DNA of 64,000 bases, taken from Sphingomonas sp. NFR15. Its GTDB lineage: Bacteria; Pseudomonadota; Alphaproteobacteria; Sphingomonadales; Sphingomonadaceae. The stretch lies in assembly GCF_900103265.1 (NCBI RefSeq), contig NZ_FMWX01000001.1:1059753-1123752 (forward strand). The letters run 5' to 3'. Shown here piece after piece: positions 44,865 to 53,206 of this stretch (position 1 is its first letter; each line of letters starts with the position of its first letter). The notes under the pieces were generated by a model that saw only the letters and a list, made by a program, of their open reading frames with translations, was not told where the DNA came from and did not search any database. Position numbers and translations under genes: made by a program.

Positions 44865-45776
44865 TCAGCCCCAAGGCGGCGTCGCCAGCGCCTTCGCCAG
44901 ATAATCGATCAGCGCCTGCACGCGCAGCGGCCTGAGCGGCGAGGGTGGCATCAGCAGGTGCAGCGCGAGCGGCGGCACCGACCACTCTGGCATGGCCACC
45001 TCCAGCGTTCCCGCGCGTAGCGCGCGCCACACCAGAAACTCGGGCTGGAGCGCCAGCCCCTGCCCGGCGAGCAGCGCCGGGCCGAGCATATCGGCATTGT
45101 CGGTCCAGATCCGCACCGGCGGCTCGACGATCTCCTCGCCGAAGTGCGGGTGGGTGAAGCGCCACACGCCGCGCGGGCCGCCCCCGGTATAAGCGAGCGC
45201 GCTATGCCCGGCGAGTTGCGCCGGGTGAGTCGGCCGCCCGCGCGCGTCGAGATAGCCGGGGGAGGCGACCAGCAGGATCCGCACCGCGCACAGCCGCCGC
45301 GCGAGCAGCGACGAATCCTCCAGCCGCGCGATCCGCAGCGCGAGATCGAACCCGTCGGCAACGAGATCGACCCGCCGGTCGCTGAGCGCCAGATCGAGCG
45401 TGATCTCGGGATACAGATCGAGGAACGGCGGCAGCGCGTCCGCCAGATAGCCGATCCCGAACGACAGCGGCGCGCTCATCCGCACCGTTCCGCGTGGGCG
45501 CGCGGACTGCTCGGCCGCTTCGTCCTCCGCCGCCTCCCCCTCGGCGAGCAACCGCATCGCGCGCGGCAGCGCGGCGCGCCCGCCCTCGGTCAGCGACAGC
45601 CGCCGCGACGTGCGCGCGATCAGCGCGACGCCCAGCCGCGCCTCCAGCCGCGCGACCGCCTTCGACACGGTCGGGTTGGAAAGCCCGAGCGCCTGCGCCG
45701 CGCCCGCGAACGAGCCGCATTCGGCTACCTTGGCGAAGATCGCCCAGGCTTCGAGGTCGGGGAGCCTACGTGTCAT
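44865..45776 (-). CDS. LysR-family transcriptional regulator
   Basis: A 303-aa regulator with an N-terminal winged helix (FAKVAECGSFAGAAQALGLSNPTVSKAVARLE, about 14-46) and a C-terminal substrate-binding domain (about 90-295). ATG 45776 is chosen over a TTG three codons upstream. It is divergent from the pirin gene, with a common intergenic region of 103 bp, an arrangement seen in many proteobacteria and suggesting that it controls pirin. Confidence 0.9.
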   Translation of the reverse strand: MTRRLPDLEAWAIFAKVAECGSFAGAAQALGLSNPTVSKAVARLEARLGVALIARTSRRLSLTEGGRAALPRAMRLLAEGEAAEDEAAEQSARPRGTVRMSAPLSFGIGYLADALPPFLDLYPEITLDLALSDRRVDLVADGFDLALRIARLEDSSLLARRLCAVRILLVASPGYLDARGRPTHPAQLAGHSALAYTGGGPRGVWRFTHPHFGEEIVEPPVRIWTDNADMLGPALLAGQGLALQPEFLVWRALRAGTLEVAMPEWSVPPLALHLLMPPSPLRPLRVQALIDYLAKALATPPWG

Positions 45777-45783
45777 TTCTGGC

Positions 45784-45801
45784 AATGATACAATGCCATT
45801 G
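45784..45801. promoter_or_regulatory. Palindromic site in the lysR-pirin intergenic region
   Basis: CAATGCCATTG (45791-45801) is a perfect palindrome around one base, next to a similar CAATG (45783-45787) half-site. It is a good candidate LysR operator. Binding is inferred. Confidence 0.45.
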
Positions 45802-45879
45802 TTTCTCTTTCGTCAAGCCACGATCGACCGCACGTTGCGGTCACACGGAGCGGCAGTCGCTCTCACAGGAGTTTGTCAG

Positions 45880-46578
45880 ATGATCGACCGTAGGCCCTTC
45901 AATCAACTCGGCGGCGCCAACCACGGCTGGCTCGACGCCAAACATCACTTCTCGTTCGCCGGCTATTACGATCCCGCCAAGATGGGCTGGGGCGATATCC
46001 GCGTCTGGAACGACGACACGATCGCACCGGGCACCGGCTTCCCGCCGCACCCGCACGCCGACATGGAGATCATCACCTATGTCCGCGAAGGCGCGATCAC
46101 GCACCAGGACAGCCTCGGCAACATCGGCCGCACCGAAGCCGGCGACGTGCAGGTGATGAGCGCCGGCTCGGGCGTGCGCCATTCCGAGTATAACAAGGAG
46201 CCGGGCATCACCCGGATCTTCCAGATCTGGATCGAGCCGAAGACGCGCGGTGAAAAGCCGTCATGGGGTGCGAAGCCCTTCCCCAAGGGCGAACGCTCGG
46301 GCCATTTCGTCACGCTCGCCAGCGGCTTCGCCGAGGATGCCGATGCGCTGCCGATCCGCACCGATGCGCGCATCTCCGGTGCCACGCTGAAGGCCGGCGA
46401 GACCACCGAATATCCGATCGACGCCAGCCGCCACGCCTATCTGGTGCTCGCCAAGGGTTCGGTCGAGATCAACGGTGTCAAGCTCGACGCGCGTGACGGC
46501 GCCGCCATCACCGGCGAGACGTTGCTTCGCATCACCGCCAACGACGAAGCCGAGATCGTCCTCGTCGACGCCGCCTGA
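45880..46578 (+). CDS. Pirin-family protein (quercetinase type)
   Basis: A 232-aa bicupin. The metal site is complete: H57, H59, H101 and E103, the same residue numbers as in E. coli YhhW, a quercetin 2,3-dioxygenase. AGGAG lies 8 nt before ATG 45880; longer frames would overlap the lysR gene. The divergent LysR regulator probably controls it. Role in flavonoid breakdown or redox sensing is by family precedent. Confidence 0.92.
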   Translation: MIDRRPFNQLGGANHGWLDAKHHFSFAGYYDPAKMGWGDIRVWNDDTIAPGTGFPPHPHADMEIITYVREGAITHQDSLGNIGRTEAGDVQVMSAGSGVRHSEYNKEPGITRIFQIWIEPKTRGEKPSWGAKPFPKGERSGHFVTLASGFAEDADALPIRTDARISGATLKAGETTEYPIDASRHAYLVLAKGSVEINGVKLDARDGAAITGETLLRITANDEAEIVLVDAA

Positions 46579-46584
46579 AACGAA

Positions 46585-46614
46585 GAAGGGCGCGGCGCAC
46601 ATGCCGCGCCCTTC
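46585..46614. terminator. Hairpin shared by convergent pirin and ung genes
   Basis: A perfect 12-bp stem GAAGGGCGCGGC / GCCGCGCCCTTC with a 6-nt loop, 6 bp after the pirin stop. No T-tract follows. Confidence 0.6.
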
Positions 46615-46673
46615 CAGCACCAACCCCGTTCCGCATTCACTCCGTTCATCCCGAGCGGAGGATAGATCATCCG

Positions 46674-47375
46674 CTAGGGTATCGCCGGCAAAGCCCAGTC
46701 GATCGGCTCGCGGCCATGTTCGCGCAGGAATGCATTGGCCTTGGAGAACGGCCGGCTCCCGAAGAATCCGTTGTGCGCCGACAGCGGCGAGGGATGCGCG
46801 GACTTCAGCACCAGATGCCGCCCGCCGCGCGTGACGTCGGCGATGAACGCGGCCTTCTTCTGCGCATAGGCGCCCCACAGCAGGAACACGATCGGCTCGG
46901 GCGAGGCCGCCACGGTGCGGACCACCGCGTCGGTGAAACGCTCCCAGCCGCGCCCCTGGTGCGAGGCGGCGGCACCCATCCGCACCGTCAGCACCGAATT
47001 GAGCAGCAGCACCCCCTGCTTCGCCCAATGTTCGAGGAAGCCGTGCCGCGCCGGCGCGATGCCGAGATCTGCGTGCATTTCCTTATAGATGTTGACGAGG
47101 CTCGGCGGCGTCCGCACGCCGGGGTTGACCGAGAAACACAGGCCATGCGCCTGCCCCGCGCCATGATAAGGGTCTTGCCCGAGGATGACGACGCGCACCG
47201 CCGAGGGCACGGTCAGGTCGAGCGCGCGGAACCATTCGCCGCCCTTGGGGAAGACCTGCGTGCCCGCCGCCTTCTCCGCGACGAGAAACGCCTTGAGGTC
47301 GGCCATATAGGGGCTGTCGAACTCTGCTTGCAGCGCGACGCGCCATTCGGGATGGAGGTTGATGCGGTCGCTCAT
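46674..47375 (-). CDS. ung: Uracil-DNA glycosylase
   Basis: A 233-aa family-1 uracil-DNA glycosylase that excises uracil from DNA. The water-activating motif GQDPYHG (D68) and the leucine-loop motif HPSPLSAH are intact. ATG 47375 is chosen over an adjoining GTG. Length is normal. It is convergent with pirin and lies 50 bp from the small protein gene upstream. Confidence 0.96.
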   Translation of the reverse strand: MSDRINLHPEWRVALQAEFDSPYMADLKAFLVAEKAAGTQVFPKGGEWFRALDLTVPSAVRVVILGQDPYHGAGQAHGLCFSVNPGVRTPPSLVNIYKEMHADLGIAPARHGFLEHWAKQGVLLLNSVLTVRMGAAASHQGRGWERFTDAVVRTVAASPEPIVFLLWGAYAQKKAAFIADVTRGGRHLVLKSAHPSPLSAHNGFFGSRPFSKANAFLREHGREPIDWALPAIP

Positions 47376-47425
47376 CACGCCCGGACGCGTGCCGGATCGG
47401 TGCCACGCCTGTCAACGCGGAAGCG

Positions 47426-47707
47426 TCAGCCCGGCTCGCCCATCCGCGGGGGCGGATGCTCGGGATCGAAATCGGCGATCTTGGCGTCGCCATAGACCGT
47501 GTCCGGCGCGGACGGGCCGACGACCAGCGCGGCGGGCGCCGGGGCGGGCACGGGGCGTGCCGGGGCGGGAGCGAACATCGGTGCCGGCGCCGCCGTCGTC
47601 ACGACCGGCGCGGTCGCCGCAGGCCGATCGACCATGGCACCGAGATACGGCGTCGCCAACGCGACCGTGACGAGGAAACCCGCGCAAAACGCCAATTTGT
47701 GCGACAC
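47426..47707 (-). CDS. Small membrane-anchored Pro/Ala-rich protein, unknown
   Basis: A 93-aa protein. The GTG start at 47707 has AAAGG 6 nt upstream. One hydrophobic segment (LAFCAGFLVTVALATPYL, about 4-21) is followed by a Pro/Ala-rich periplasmic stretch (APMFAPAPARPVPAPAPAA) and a short tail. No family recognised. The Pro-Ala region could span the periplasm. Moderately supported by position and codon pattern. Confidence 0.5.
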   Translation of the reverse strand: MSHKLAFCAGFLVTVALATPYLGAMVDRPAATAPVVTTAAPAPMFAPAPARPVPAPAPAALVVGPSAPDTVYGDAKIADFDPEHPPPRMGEPG

Positions 47708-47872
47708 CTGAGACCTTTCACCGAACTGACCCGGGAATGCCTGTGCCACGACATGGTAAACGAAACGTTGCGATCCAACGCGTCGCCCGGAACATCGTTA
47801 CGGCCCCAAAACGGACTCGCTTTTCGTGCCGCGCCGTCGCATGATCGCGAAAGACGATCGGAAGGAACGCAG

Positions 47873-48352
47873 ATGGTTCTCGGGCTTTCGGTACATGCTT
47901 TCACGCTGCTCCACACCGCGATCAGCCTCGTCGCGATCGGCGCGGGTCTCCTCTTCTTCATCGCTTTGTCGCGTGGGCGGTGGCTGGGCACCACCAACGC
48001 GGTCTTCCTCGTCTTCACGATCCTGACGAGCGTGACCGGCTTCCTGTTCCCACCCAAGCCGATCGGGCCGCCGCACATCTTCGGCGCGGTCTCGCTGGTG
48101 CTGCTCGCGGTCGCGCTCTACGCCCTCTACGGCGCGAAGCTCGGCGGGCCCTGGCGGCGCGTGTATCTCGCCACGGCGCTGATCGCGCAGTGGCTCAACA
48201 TGGTGGTGCTGGTGGTGCAAAGCTATCAGAAGATCCCGGCGCTGCACGCGCTCGCGCCGACCGGCGCGGAGCCGGCGGTGCTGGTGTCGCAAGCCGTCGT
48301 GCTGGTCGCGGTCGCCGCCGCCGCATGGATGACGCTGCGCCGACCGGCCTGA
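47873..48352 (+). CDS. Four-helix membrane protein, unknown
   Basis: A 159-aa integral membrane protein with four hydrophobic segments (about 7-30, 40-58, 66-86 and 133-152). AAGGA lies 6 to 7 nt before ATG 47873. A loop PPKPIGPPHIFG joins the second and third segments. Not recognised beyond a generic small membrane protein. Divergent from the small protein at 47426. Confidence 0.7.
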   Translation: MVLGLSVHAFTLLHTAISLVAIGAGLLFFIALSRGRWLGTTNAVFLVFTILTSVTGFLFPPKPIGPPHIFGAVSLVLLAVALYALYGAKLGGPWRRVYLATALIAQWLNMVVLVVQSYQKIPALHALAPTGAEPAVLVSQAVVLVAVAAAAWMTLRRPA

Positions 48353-48391
48353 CCCGCCACCGCCGCGCTCGAAGAGCGGGCGCGGCCACGC

Positions 48392-49057
48392 TCACGCCGC
48401 CCTGGTCGCGAGCGTGGGGAAGCCGGCCTTGAACGCCGCCACCTTCGGCTTGTCCCACCGCACGATATAGGGGTGGTTCGGATTCCGGTCGTAGAAATGC
48501 TGGTGATAGTCTTCGGCCGGGAAGAAGCCGCCGCTCTCCAGCTTGGTCACGATCGGCGCCTTGAACACATGCGCCTGGCCGAGTTGGGCAATGTAATCGG
48601 CCGCGACCGTGCGCTGCGCCGGGGTCTGCGGGAAGATCGCGGAGCGGTAGCTGGTGCCGCTGTCGGGCATCTGCCGGTTGAGCGTCGTCGGATCGTGGGC
48701 GACCGAGAAATAGACGCGCAGCAAGGTGGCGTAGCTCACCTTGGCGGGATCATAGACGATGCGGATCGCCTCGGCATGGCCGGTCGTCTCGCTGCTCACC
48801 TGATCGTAGGTGGCGGTGCGCGCGGTGCCGCCGGCATAGCCCGCCGTCACCGATTTCACGCCCTTCACATGCTCGAACACCGCTTCCATGCCCCAGAAGC
48901 AACCGCCCGCCAGCACCGCGACCTGCGTGCCGCCGGTTCCGGGCACGTCATGCAGCGCCGCCGGGATCGGCACCGCGCGCTCGGCGCCCACCGCCCCGCC
49001 CGAGAGCGCGAACAGCGCCACGCCCGCCACGCTCAATCCTGCCAGCACGGTTTTCAT
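48392..49057 (-). CDS. msrA: Exported peptide-methionine (S)-S-oxide reductase
   Basis: A 221-aa MsrA with an N-terminal signal peptide (about 1-25), so it likely repairs oxidised methionines in the periplasm. The catalytic cysteine is C53 in GCFWG, and the family block DYHQHFYDRNP is present near the C-terminus. ATG 49057 is chosen because a typical signal sequence starts there (MKTVLAGLSV). A second, cytosolic MsrA lies at 51766; the two differ in the residue after GCFW (G here, C there). Confidence 0.9.
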   Translation of the reverse strand: MKTVLAGLSVAGVALFALSGGAVGAERAVPIPAALHDVPGTGGTQVAVLAGGCFWGMEAVFEHVKGVKSVTAGYAGGTARTATYDQVSSETTGHAEAIRIVYDPAKVSYATLLRVYFSVAHDPTTLNRQMPDSGTSYRSAIFPQTPAQRTVAADYIAQLGQAHVFKAPIVTKLESGGFFPAEDYHQHFYDRNPNHPYIVRWDKPKVAAFKAGFPTLATRAA

Positions 49058-49136
49058 CGCCAAGGTCTCCATGCCGCCGATATCGGTGGCGTCCCGCGGA
49101 ATTACACCCCCGCGGCTGAACCCGCGCTAAACATCG

Positions 49137-50534
49137 CTAGCCGGCATAGGCGCTGACGAGATCGTAGAGATAGTCGCGCCCCTCGTAGAGCGATTTGACG
49201 CCGATCCGCTCGTTCAGCCCGTGAATGCCGTTGCCGTCGGCATCGAAGAACAGCCCCGGCGCGCCATAGACCGGAATGCCGATCGCCTCGAGGAAGATGC
49301 CGTCGGTCGCGCCGGTCGACATCAGCGGCAGCATCGGCACGCCGGGGAAATAGCGCTCGGCCACCGCCTTGGCCGGTTCGAGAATGCGTGGGTCGAGCGC
49401 GGGTGGGATCGCGGTCGGGCGGATCGGCGCGTTGGCGGAGACGGTCACGTTCGGCCCGGCCAGTTCCCTCAGCTTGGTGAGCGTGCCCTCGACGGTTTCG
49501 CCTGGGAAGATACGGCAGTTGATGTTGGCGCTGGCGTGCTGGGGCAGCGCGTTTTCGGCATGTCCCGCCGACAGCAGGGTCGCGACGCAGGTGGTGCGCA
49601 GCGTGGAATTGAAGGTCTTGTCGCGGGCGAGCAGCGCCGACGCTTCGGCCTCGTCGGGGTTGGCGAGCAACCGCCGGATCGCATCGGCGACCGGCGCGGG
49701 CGTGGTCTTCGCCATCGCGGTGAAGAAGGCGTGCGTGGTGTCGGTGAAGCGGACCGGGAAGGTATAGCCCTGCACCGCCTTCAGCGCGTCGGCGAGTTGG
49801 TAGATCGCGTTGTCCGAAGTGGGTTGCGAACTGTGGCCGCCCGGGTTGGTGGCCGCGAAGGTGTAATTCTGCGCGGCCTTTTCGCCGACCTGGATCGCGA
49901 GCACCTCGGGCTTGCCGTTCACGCCGTACCGCCCGCCGCCGCCTTCATTGAGCGCGAACTCGGCGGCGATGAGGTCGGGCTTGGTCTTGGCCAGCCATGC
50001 CGCGCCGTTGAAGGCGTAGGTCGTCTCCTCGCCACAGGTCAGCGCGAGCTTGATCGTGCGCCTCGGGCGATGGCCCAATTGGCGGAAGCGAATCAGGCTG
50101 TCGGCCCAGATCGCCGCCATCGATTTGTCGTCGGCGGCGCCGCGCGCATAATAATAGCCGCCCTCCTCAACCAGCGTGAACGGATCGCGCTTCCAGTCCT
50201 CGCGCTTGGCCTCGACCACGTCGAGATGCGCGAGCAGCAGGATCGGCTTCACCGACGGGTCGCTGCCGGGCAGGATCGCGACCATGCCGCCCTCGCGCGG
50301 ATGGTCGGGCACGGAAAACAGCGTGATGTCGCGCGCCGGATACCCCGCATCCTCGAGCCGCGCCGCGATCTTGGCGGCGGCGTCGGTGCAGCTCCCGGTA
50401 GAGAGCGTGGTGTCGGTCTCCACCAGCTCCTTGTACAGCGTGAAGAACGCCTTTTGGTCGGGCCGGGTCTGCGCCGAGGCGGCGGCCGACAGCATCGCCG
50501 CGCCCACCCCGAGCGCCATCGCCATCCTTCGCAT
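49137..50534 (-). CDS. Exported M20 family metallopeptidase
   Basis: A 465-aa zinc peptidase. A signal peptide (about 1-22, ending ASAQ) precedes the catalytic domain. Metal ligands: H in [11 protein letters not shown] in ARGAADDKS, the EE pair in TCGEETT, a later acid and H in GIHGLNER. A dimerisation domain is inserted at about 215-330. It would trim peptides in the periplasm. ATG 50534 follows a GGGGCGG stretch; ATG 50525 is possible. Confidence 0.9.
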   Translation of the reverse strand: MRRMAMALGVGAAMLSAAASAQTRPDQKAFFTLYKELVETDTTLSTGSCTDAAAKIAARLEDAGYPARDITLFSVPDHPREGGMVAILPGSDPSVKPILLLAHLDVVEAKREDWKRDPFTLVEEGGYYYARGAADDKSMAAIWADSLIRFRQLGHRPRRTIKLALTCGEETTYAFNGAAWLAKTKPDLIAAEFALNEGGGGRYGVNGKPEVLAIQVGEKAAQNYTFAATNPGGHSSQPTSDNAIYQLADALKAVQGYTFPVRFTDTTHAFFTAMAKTTPAPVADAIRRLLANPDEAEASALLARDKTFNSTLRTTCVATLLSAGHAENALPQHASANINCRIFPGETVEGTLTKLRELAGPNVTVSANAPIRPTAIPPALDPRILEPAKAVAERYFPGVPMLPLMSTGATDGIFLEAIGIPVYGAPGLFFDADGNGIHGLNERIGVKSLYEGRDYLYDLVSAYAG

Positions 50535-50664
50535 CCGCCCCGCCCCTTTTCGTACAAAGACAAAGGCTAGCGTGCGGGAGGCGGAAAAGTCGAGCGAAAC
50601 CGCGCAGCCGGCGATCTGGCGGCTCGGCGGACCCCGGAACACGTCCGGGGTGGCGTGGCGGCTC

Positions 50665-51663
50665 TTACGCGTCGCGCTCGGCGAGCACCCGCTCCCACGC
50701 CAGCGCGTCGCGGACGATCAGGTCCAGGTCGTCGCGCTGCGGCCGCCAGTCGAGCGCCTTGAGGATCGCGGTGTTGTCGGCGACCAACGCCGCCGGATCG
50801 CCCGCGCGGCGGCCTTCGATCTTGCGCTCGATATGCACGTTGGTGACACGATCCACTGCATCGAGCACTTCCAGCACCGAGAAGCCGCGCCCATAGCCGC
50901 AGTTGAGCGTGTGGCTCTTGGCGGGGTCGGCGGTGAGCAGGTCGAGCGCCGCGACATGCGCCGCCGCGAGATCGCTGACATGGATATAGTCGCGCACGCC
51001 GGTGCCGTCGGGCGTGTCGAAATCGGTGCCGAACACGCCGACGCTCGCGCGCTTGCCCGTCGCCGCCTCGACCGCGACCTTGATGAGATGCGTCGCCCCC
51101 GCCGTCGATTGGCCGGAGCGGCCCTGCGGATCGGCGCCCGCCACGTTGAAATAGCGCAGCGCGCAATAGTTGATCGGGTGCGCCGCCGCGACATCACGCA
51201 GCATCGCCTCGCTCATCAGCTTGGACATGCCATAGGGGTTGATCGGCACGGTCGGGTCGGTCTCGACCACCGGAATCCTCGCCGGCGTGCCATAGGTCGC
51301 GGCGGTCGAGGAGAAGATGAAGTGCGGCACCCCGCACACCACCGCGCTTTCGAGCAGCGCACGCGTCGCGACGGTGTTGTTGCGATAATATTTGAGCGGA
51401 TCGCTCACCGATTCGGGCACCACCACCGATCCCGCGAAATGCATGATCGCCTTCACGCCGTGGTCGCGGATTGCGGCACGCACCGCCTCGTCGTCCTCGA
51501 TGCTCGCCTCGACCAGCATCGCGCGCGGATCGACCGCCCAGGCGAAACCGGTCACGAGATTGTCGACCACCACAACGCGGTAGCCCGCATCGAGCAAGGC
51601 CAGCACCGCATGGCTGCCGATATAGCCCGCCCCGCCCGTCACCAGCACCGCACCGTCGATCAT
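50665..51663 (-). CDS. galE: UDP-glucose 4-epimerase
   Basis: A 332-aa short-chain dehydrogenase that interconverts UDP-glucose and UDP-galactose. NAD motif TGGAGYIGS (9-17), catalytic SST and YGMSK (YxxxK), and GalE-type blocks ([16 protein letters not shown]) are present. ATG 51663 has GGGGA 7 nt upstream. Likely supplies sugar nucleotides for envelope polysaccharide. Confidence 0.95.
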   Translation of the reverse strand: MIDGAVLVTGGAGYIGSHAVLALLDAGYRVVVVDNLVTGFAWAVDPRAMLVEASIEDDEAVRAAIRDHGVKAIMHFAGSVVVPESVSDPLKYYRNNTVATRALLESAVVCGVPHFIFSSTAATYGTPARIPVVETDPTVPINPYGMSKLMSEAMLRDVAAAHPINYCALRYFNVAGADPQGRSGQSTAGATHLIKVAVEAATGKRASVGVFGTDFDTPDGTGVRDYIHVSDLAAAHVAALDLLTADPAKSHTLNCGYGRGFSVLEVLDAVDRVTNVHIERKIEGRRAGDPAALVADNTAILKALDWRPQRDDLDLIVRDALAWERVLAERDA

Positions 51664-51765
51664 CGAATCATCCCCATGCTGCATCGCACCCATCTCCGCC
51701 TACCACCGGAGATTGCGCCGCGCCAATCGCTCCCTATCTTCATCGTCATCAAGAAGGAGCAGATG

Positions 51766-52314
51766 ATGGCGAGCGAAGTCGCGATTTTCGCGGGCGGATG
51801 TTTCTGGTGTACCGAGGCGGTGTTCGCCGACGTGATCGGTGTCGAAAAGGTCGAGAGCGGCTATATCGGCGGCGCGATCCCCAACCCGACCTACAAGCAG
51901 GTGTGCGGCGGCGATACCGGCCATGCCGAGGCGATCCGCGTCACCTTCGATTCGGATCAGGTCCGCTATGCCGATCTGCTCGACATCTTCTTCGCGACGC
52001 ATGATCCGACGCAGCTCAACCGTCAGGGCAACGACGTCGGCACGCAATATCGCTCGGCGCTGTTCCCCTTGTCGCCCGACCAGCGCGAGGAAGCGCAGGC
52101 CGCGATCGAGCGCGCCGCCGCCGATTGGCCCAGCCCGATCGTGACGACGATCGAGCCGGCATCGCAATGGTATCCGGCCGAGGATTATCATCAGGAGTAT
52201 TGGGAGGGTGAAGGCCAGCGCAATCCCTATTGCCTGGCGGTGATCCCCCCCAAGCTTGCCAAGCTGCGCAAGAGCTTCGCGAAACGCTCCAAGGCCGCCG
52301 ACGCGACCGCCTGA
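51766..52314 (+). CDS. msrA: Cytosolic peptide-methionine (S)-S-oxide reductase
   Basis: A 182-aa MsrA. The catalytic motif is GCFWC (C12, second Cys C15), without signal peptide. AAGGAG lies 6 nt before ATG 51766; ATG 51763 is too close to it. It reduces methionine S-sulfoxide in proteins. Divergent from galE. Confidence 0.95.
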   Translation: MASEVAIFAGGCFWCTEAVFADVIGVEKVESGYIGGAIPNPTYKQVCGGDTGHAEAIRVTFDSDQVRYADLLDIFFATHDPTQLNRQGNDVGTQYRSALFPLSPDQREEAQAAIERAAADWPSPIVTTIEPASQWYPAEDYHQEYWEGEGQRNPYCLAVIPPKLAKLRKSFAKRSKAADATA

Positions 52315-52316
52315 CC

Positions 52317-52404
52317 CGTCGCCCCGGCGCAGACCGGGGCCGCTGCGTTATCTGGGAGCCGCTCGCCCCCAAACACAACGGCCCCGGCCTGCGCCGGGGC
52401 GACG
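52317..52404. repeat. Palindromic GC-rich repeat pair, family C
   Basis: Inverted copies CGTCGCCCCGGCGCAGACCG (52317-52336 and on) and its complement-like GGCCCCGGCCTGCGCCGGGG (52380-52399 and on), each able to fold alone. It lies between msrA and the channel gene. Confidence 0.6.
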
Positions 52405-52450
52405 CGCTTGTTAATCGCACGTTCGTCGCCGGTGGAGATAAGCGCGGATC

Positions 52451-53188
52451 ATGACTGCGTCACCACCCGCGCCCGCGCCGCCCCCGCACGCCGATCGCGC
52501 GCTCAGCGCCTTGCTGATCGTGCAGGCAGTGTCGCTCTTCGTCGCGATCCCGCTCTCGGCGCAGCATCCCGGCTGGCATGTCGTGCTCGATGCCGGACAT
52601 CTTGTGTTCGCCGCCGTTTCGGTCGCGGTGCTCGCGCACAATCGCGTCACGCGCGGGCTGCTGCTCGCCGCGCTGGCTGGGCTGGCGGTCGGGCCGATCA
52701 TCGGCGAACAGGCGGTCGCATCGCGCGGCCTCGCCGCCGTTACGATGCACGAATCGATCGCGCTGACCGCGTTCGTGTTCAACGGGCTGGTGACGGCGCT
52801 GATCGCGCGGCACGTGTTCGGCCCCGGCCGCGTCACGAGCCACCGGTTGCAGGGCGCCGTGCTGGTCTATCTCAACGTCGCGCAACTGTTCGCGATCGCC
52901 TATGGCGTGATCGAGACGCGCGCGCCGGGCGCGCTCGTCATGTCGGACGGGCTGAAGTTCGCCAATCCCGCCGGCGCGCGGACGGCAGCGTTGACCTATT
53001 TCAGCCTAGTGACGATCACCACCACCGGCTTCGGCGATATCGTGCCGATGCACCCGATCGCGCGCAGCCTGGTCAATCTCGAATCGGTGTTCGGGCATCT
53101 GTTTCCGGCGACCTTGCTCGCCCGGCTGGTCGCGCTGCACCTCGCCCATGCCGATGATTCGGCGGGAAAGCGTGACGCGGGGGTGTAA
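52451..53188 (+). CDS. Potassium channel-like membrane protein
   Basis: A 245-aa membrane protein. About five hydrophobic segments precede a pore loop with filter TTTGFGD (190-196), a variant of the K+ channel signature TVGYGD, then a final helix. This matches the bacterial ion-channel (Ion_trans_2) type. The filter variant suggests K+ or mixed selectivity. It precedes rnr by 18 bp, so they may be cotranscribed. Confidence 0.82.
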   Translation: MTASPPAPAPPPHADRALSALLIVQAVSLFVAIPLSAQHPGWHVVLDAGHLVFAAVSVAVLAHNRVTRGLLLAALAGLAVGPIIGEQAVASRGLAAVTMHESIALTAFVFNGLVTALIARHVFGPGRVTSHRLQGAVLVYLNVAQLFAIAYGVIETRAPGALVMSDGLKFANPAGARTAALTYFSLVTITTTGFGDIVPMHPIARSLVNLESVFGHLFPATLLARLVALHLAHADDSAGKRDAGV

Positions 53189-53206
53189 CCTCCCTATCTC
53201 TGGCGG

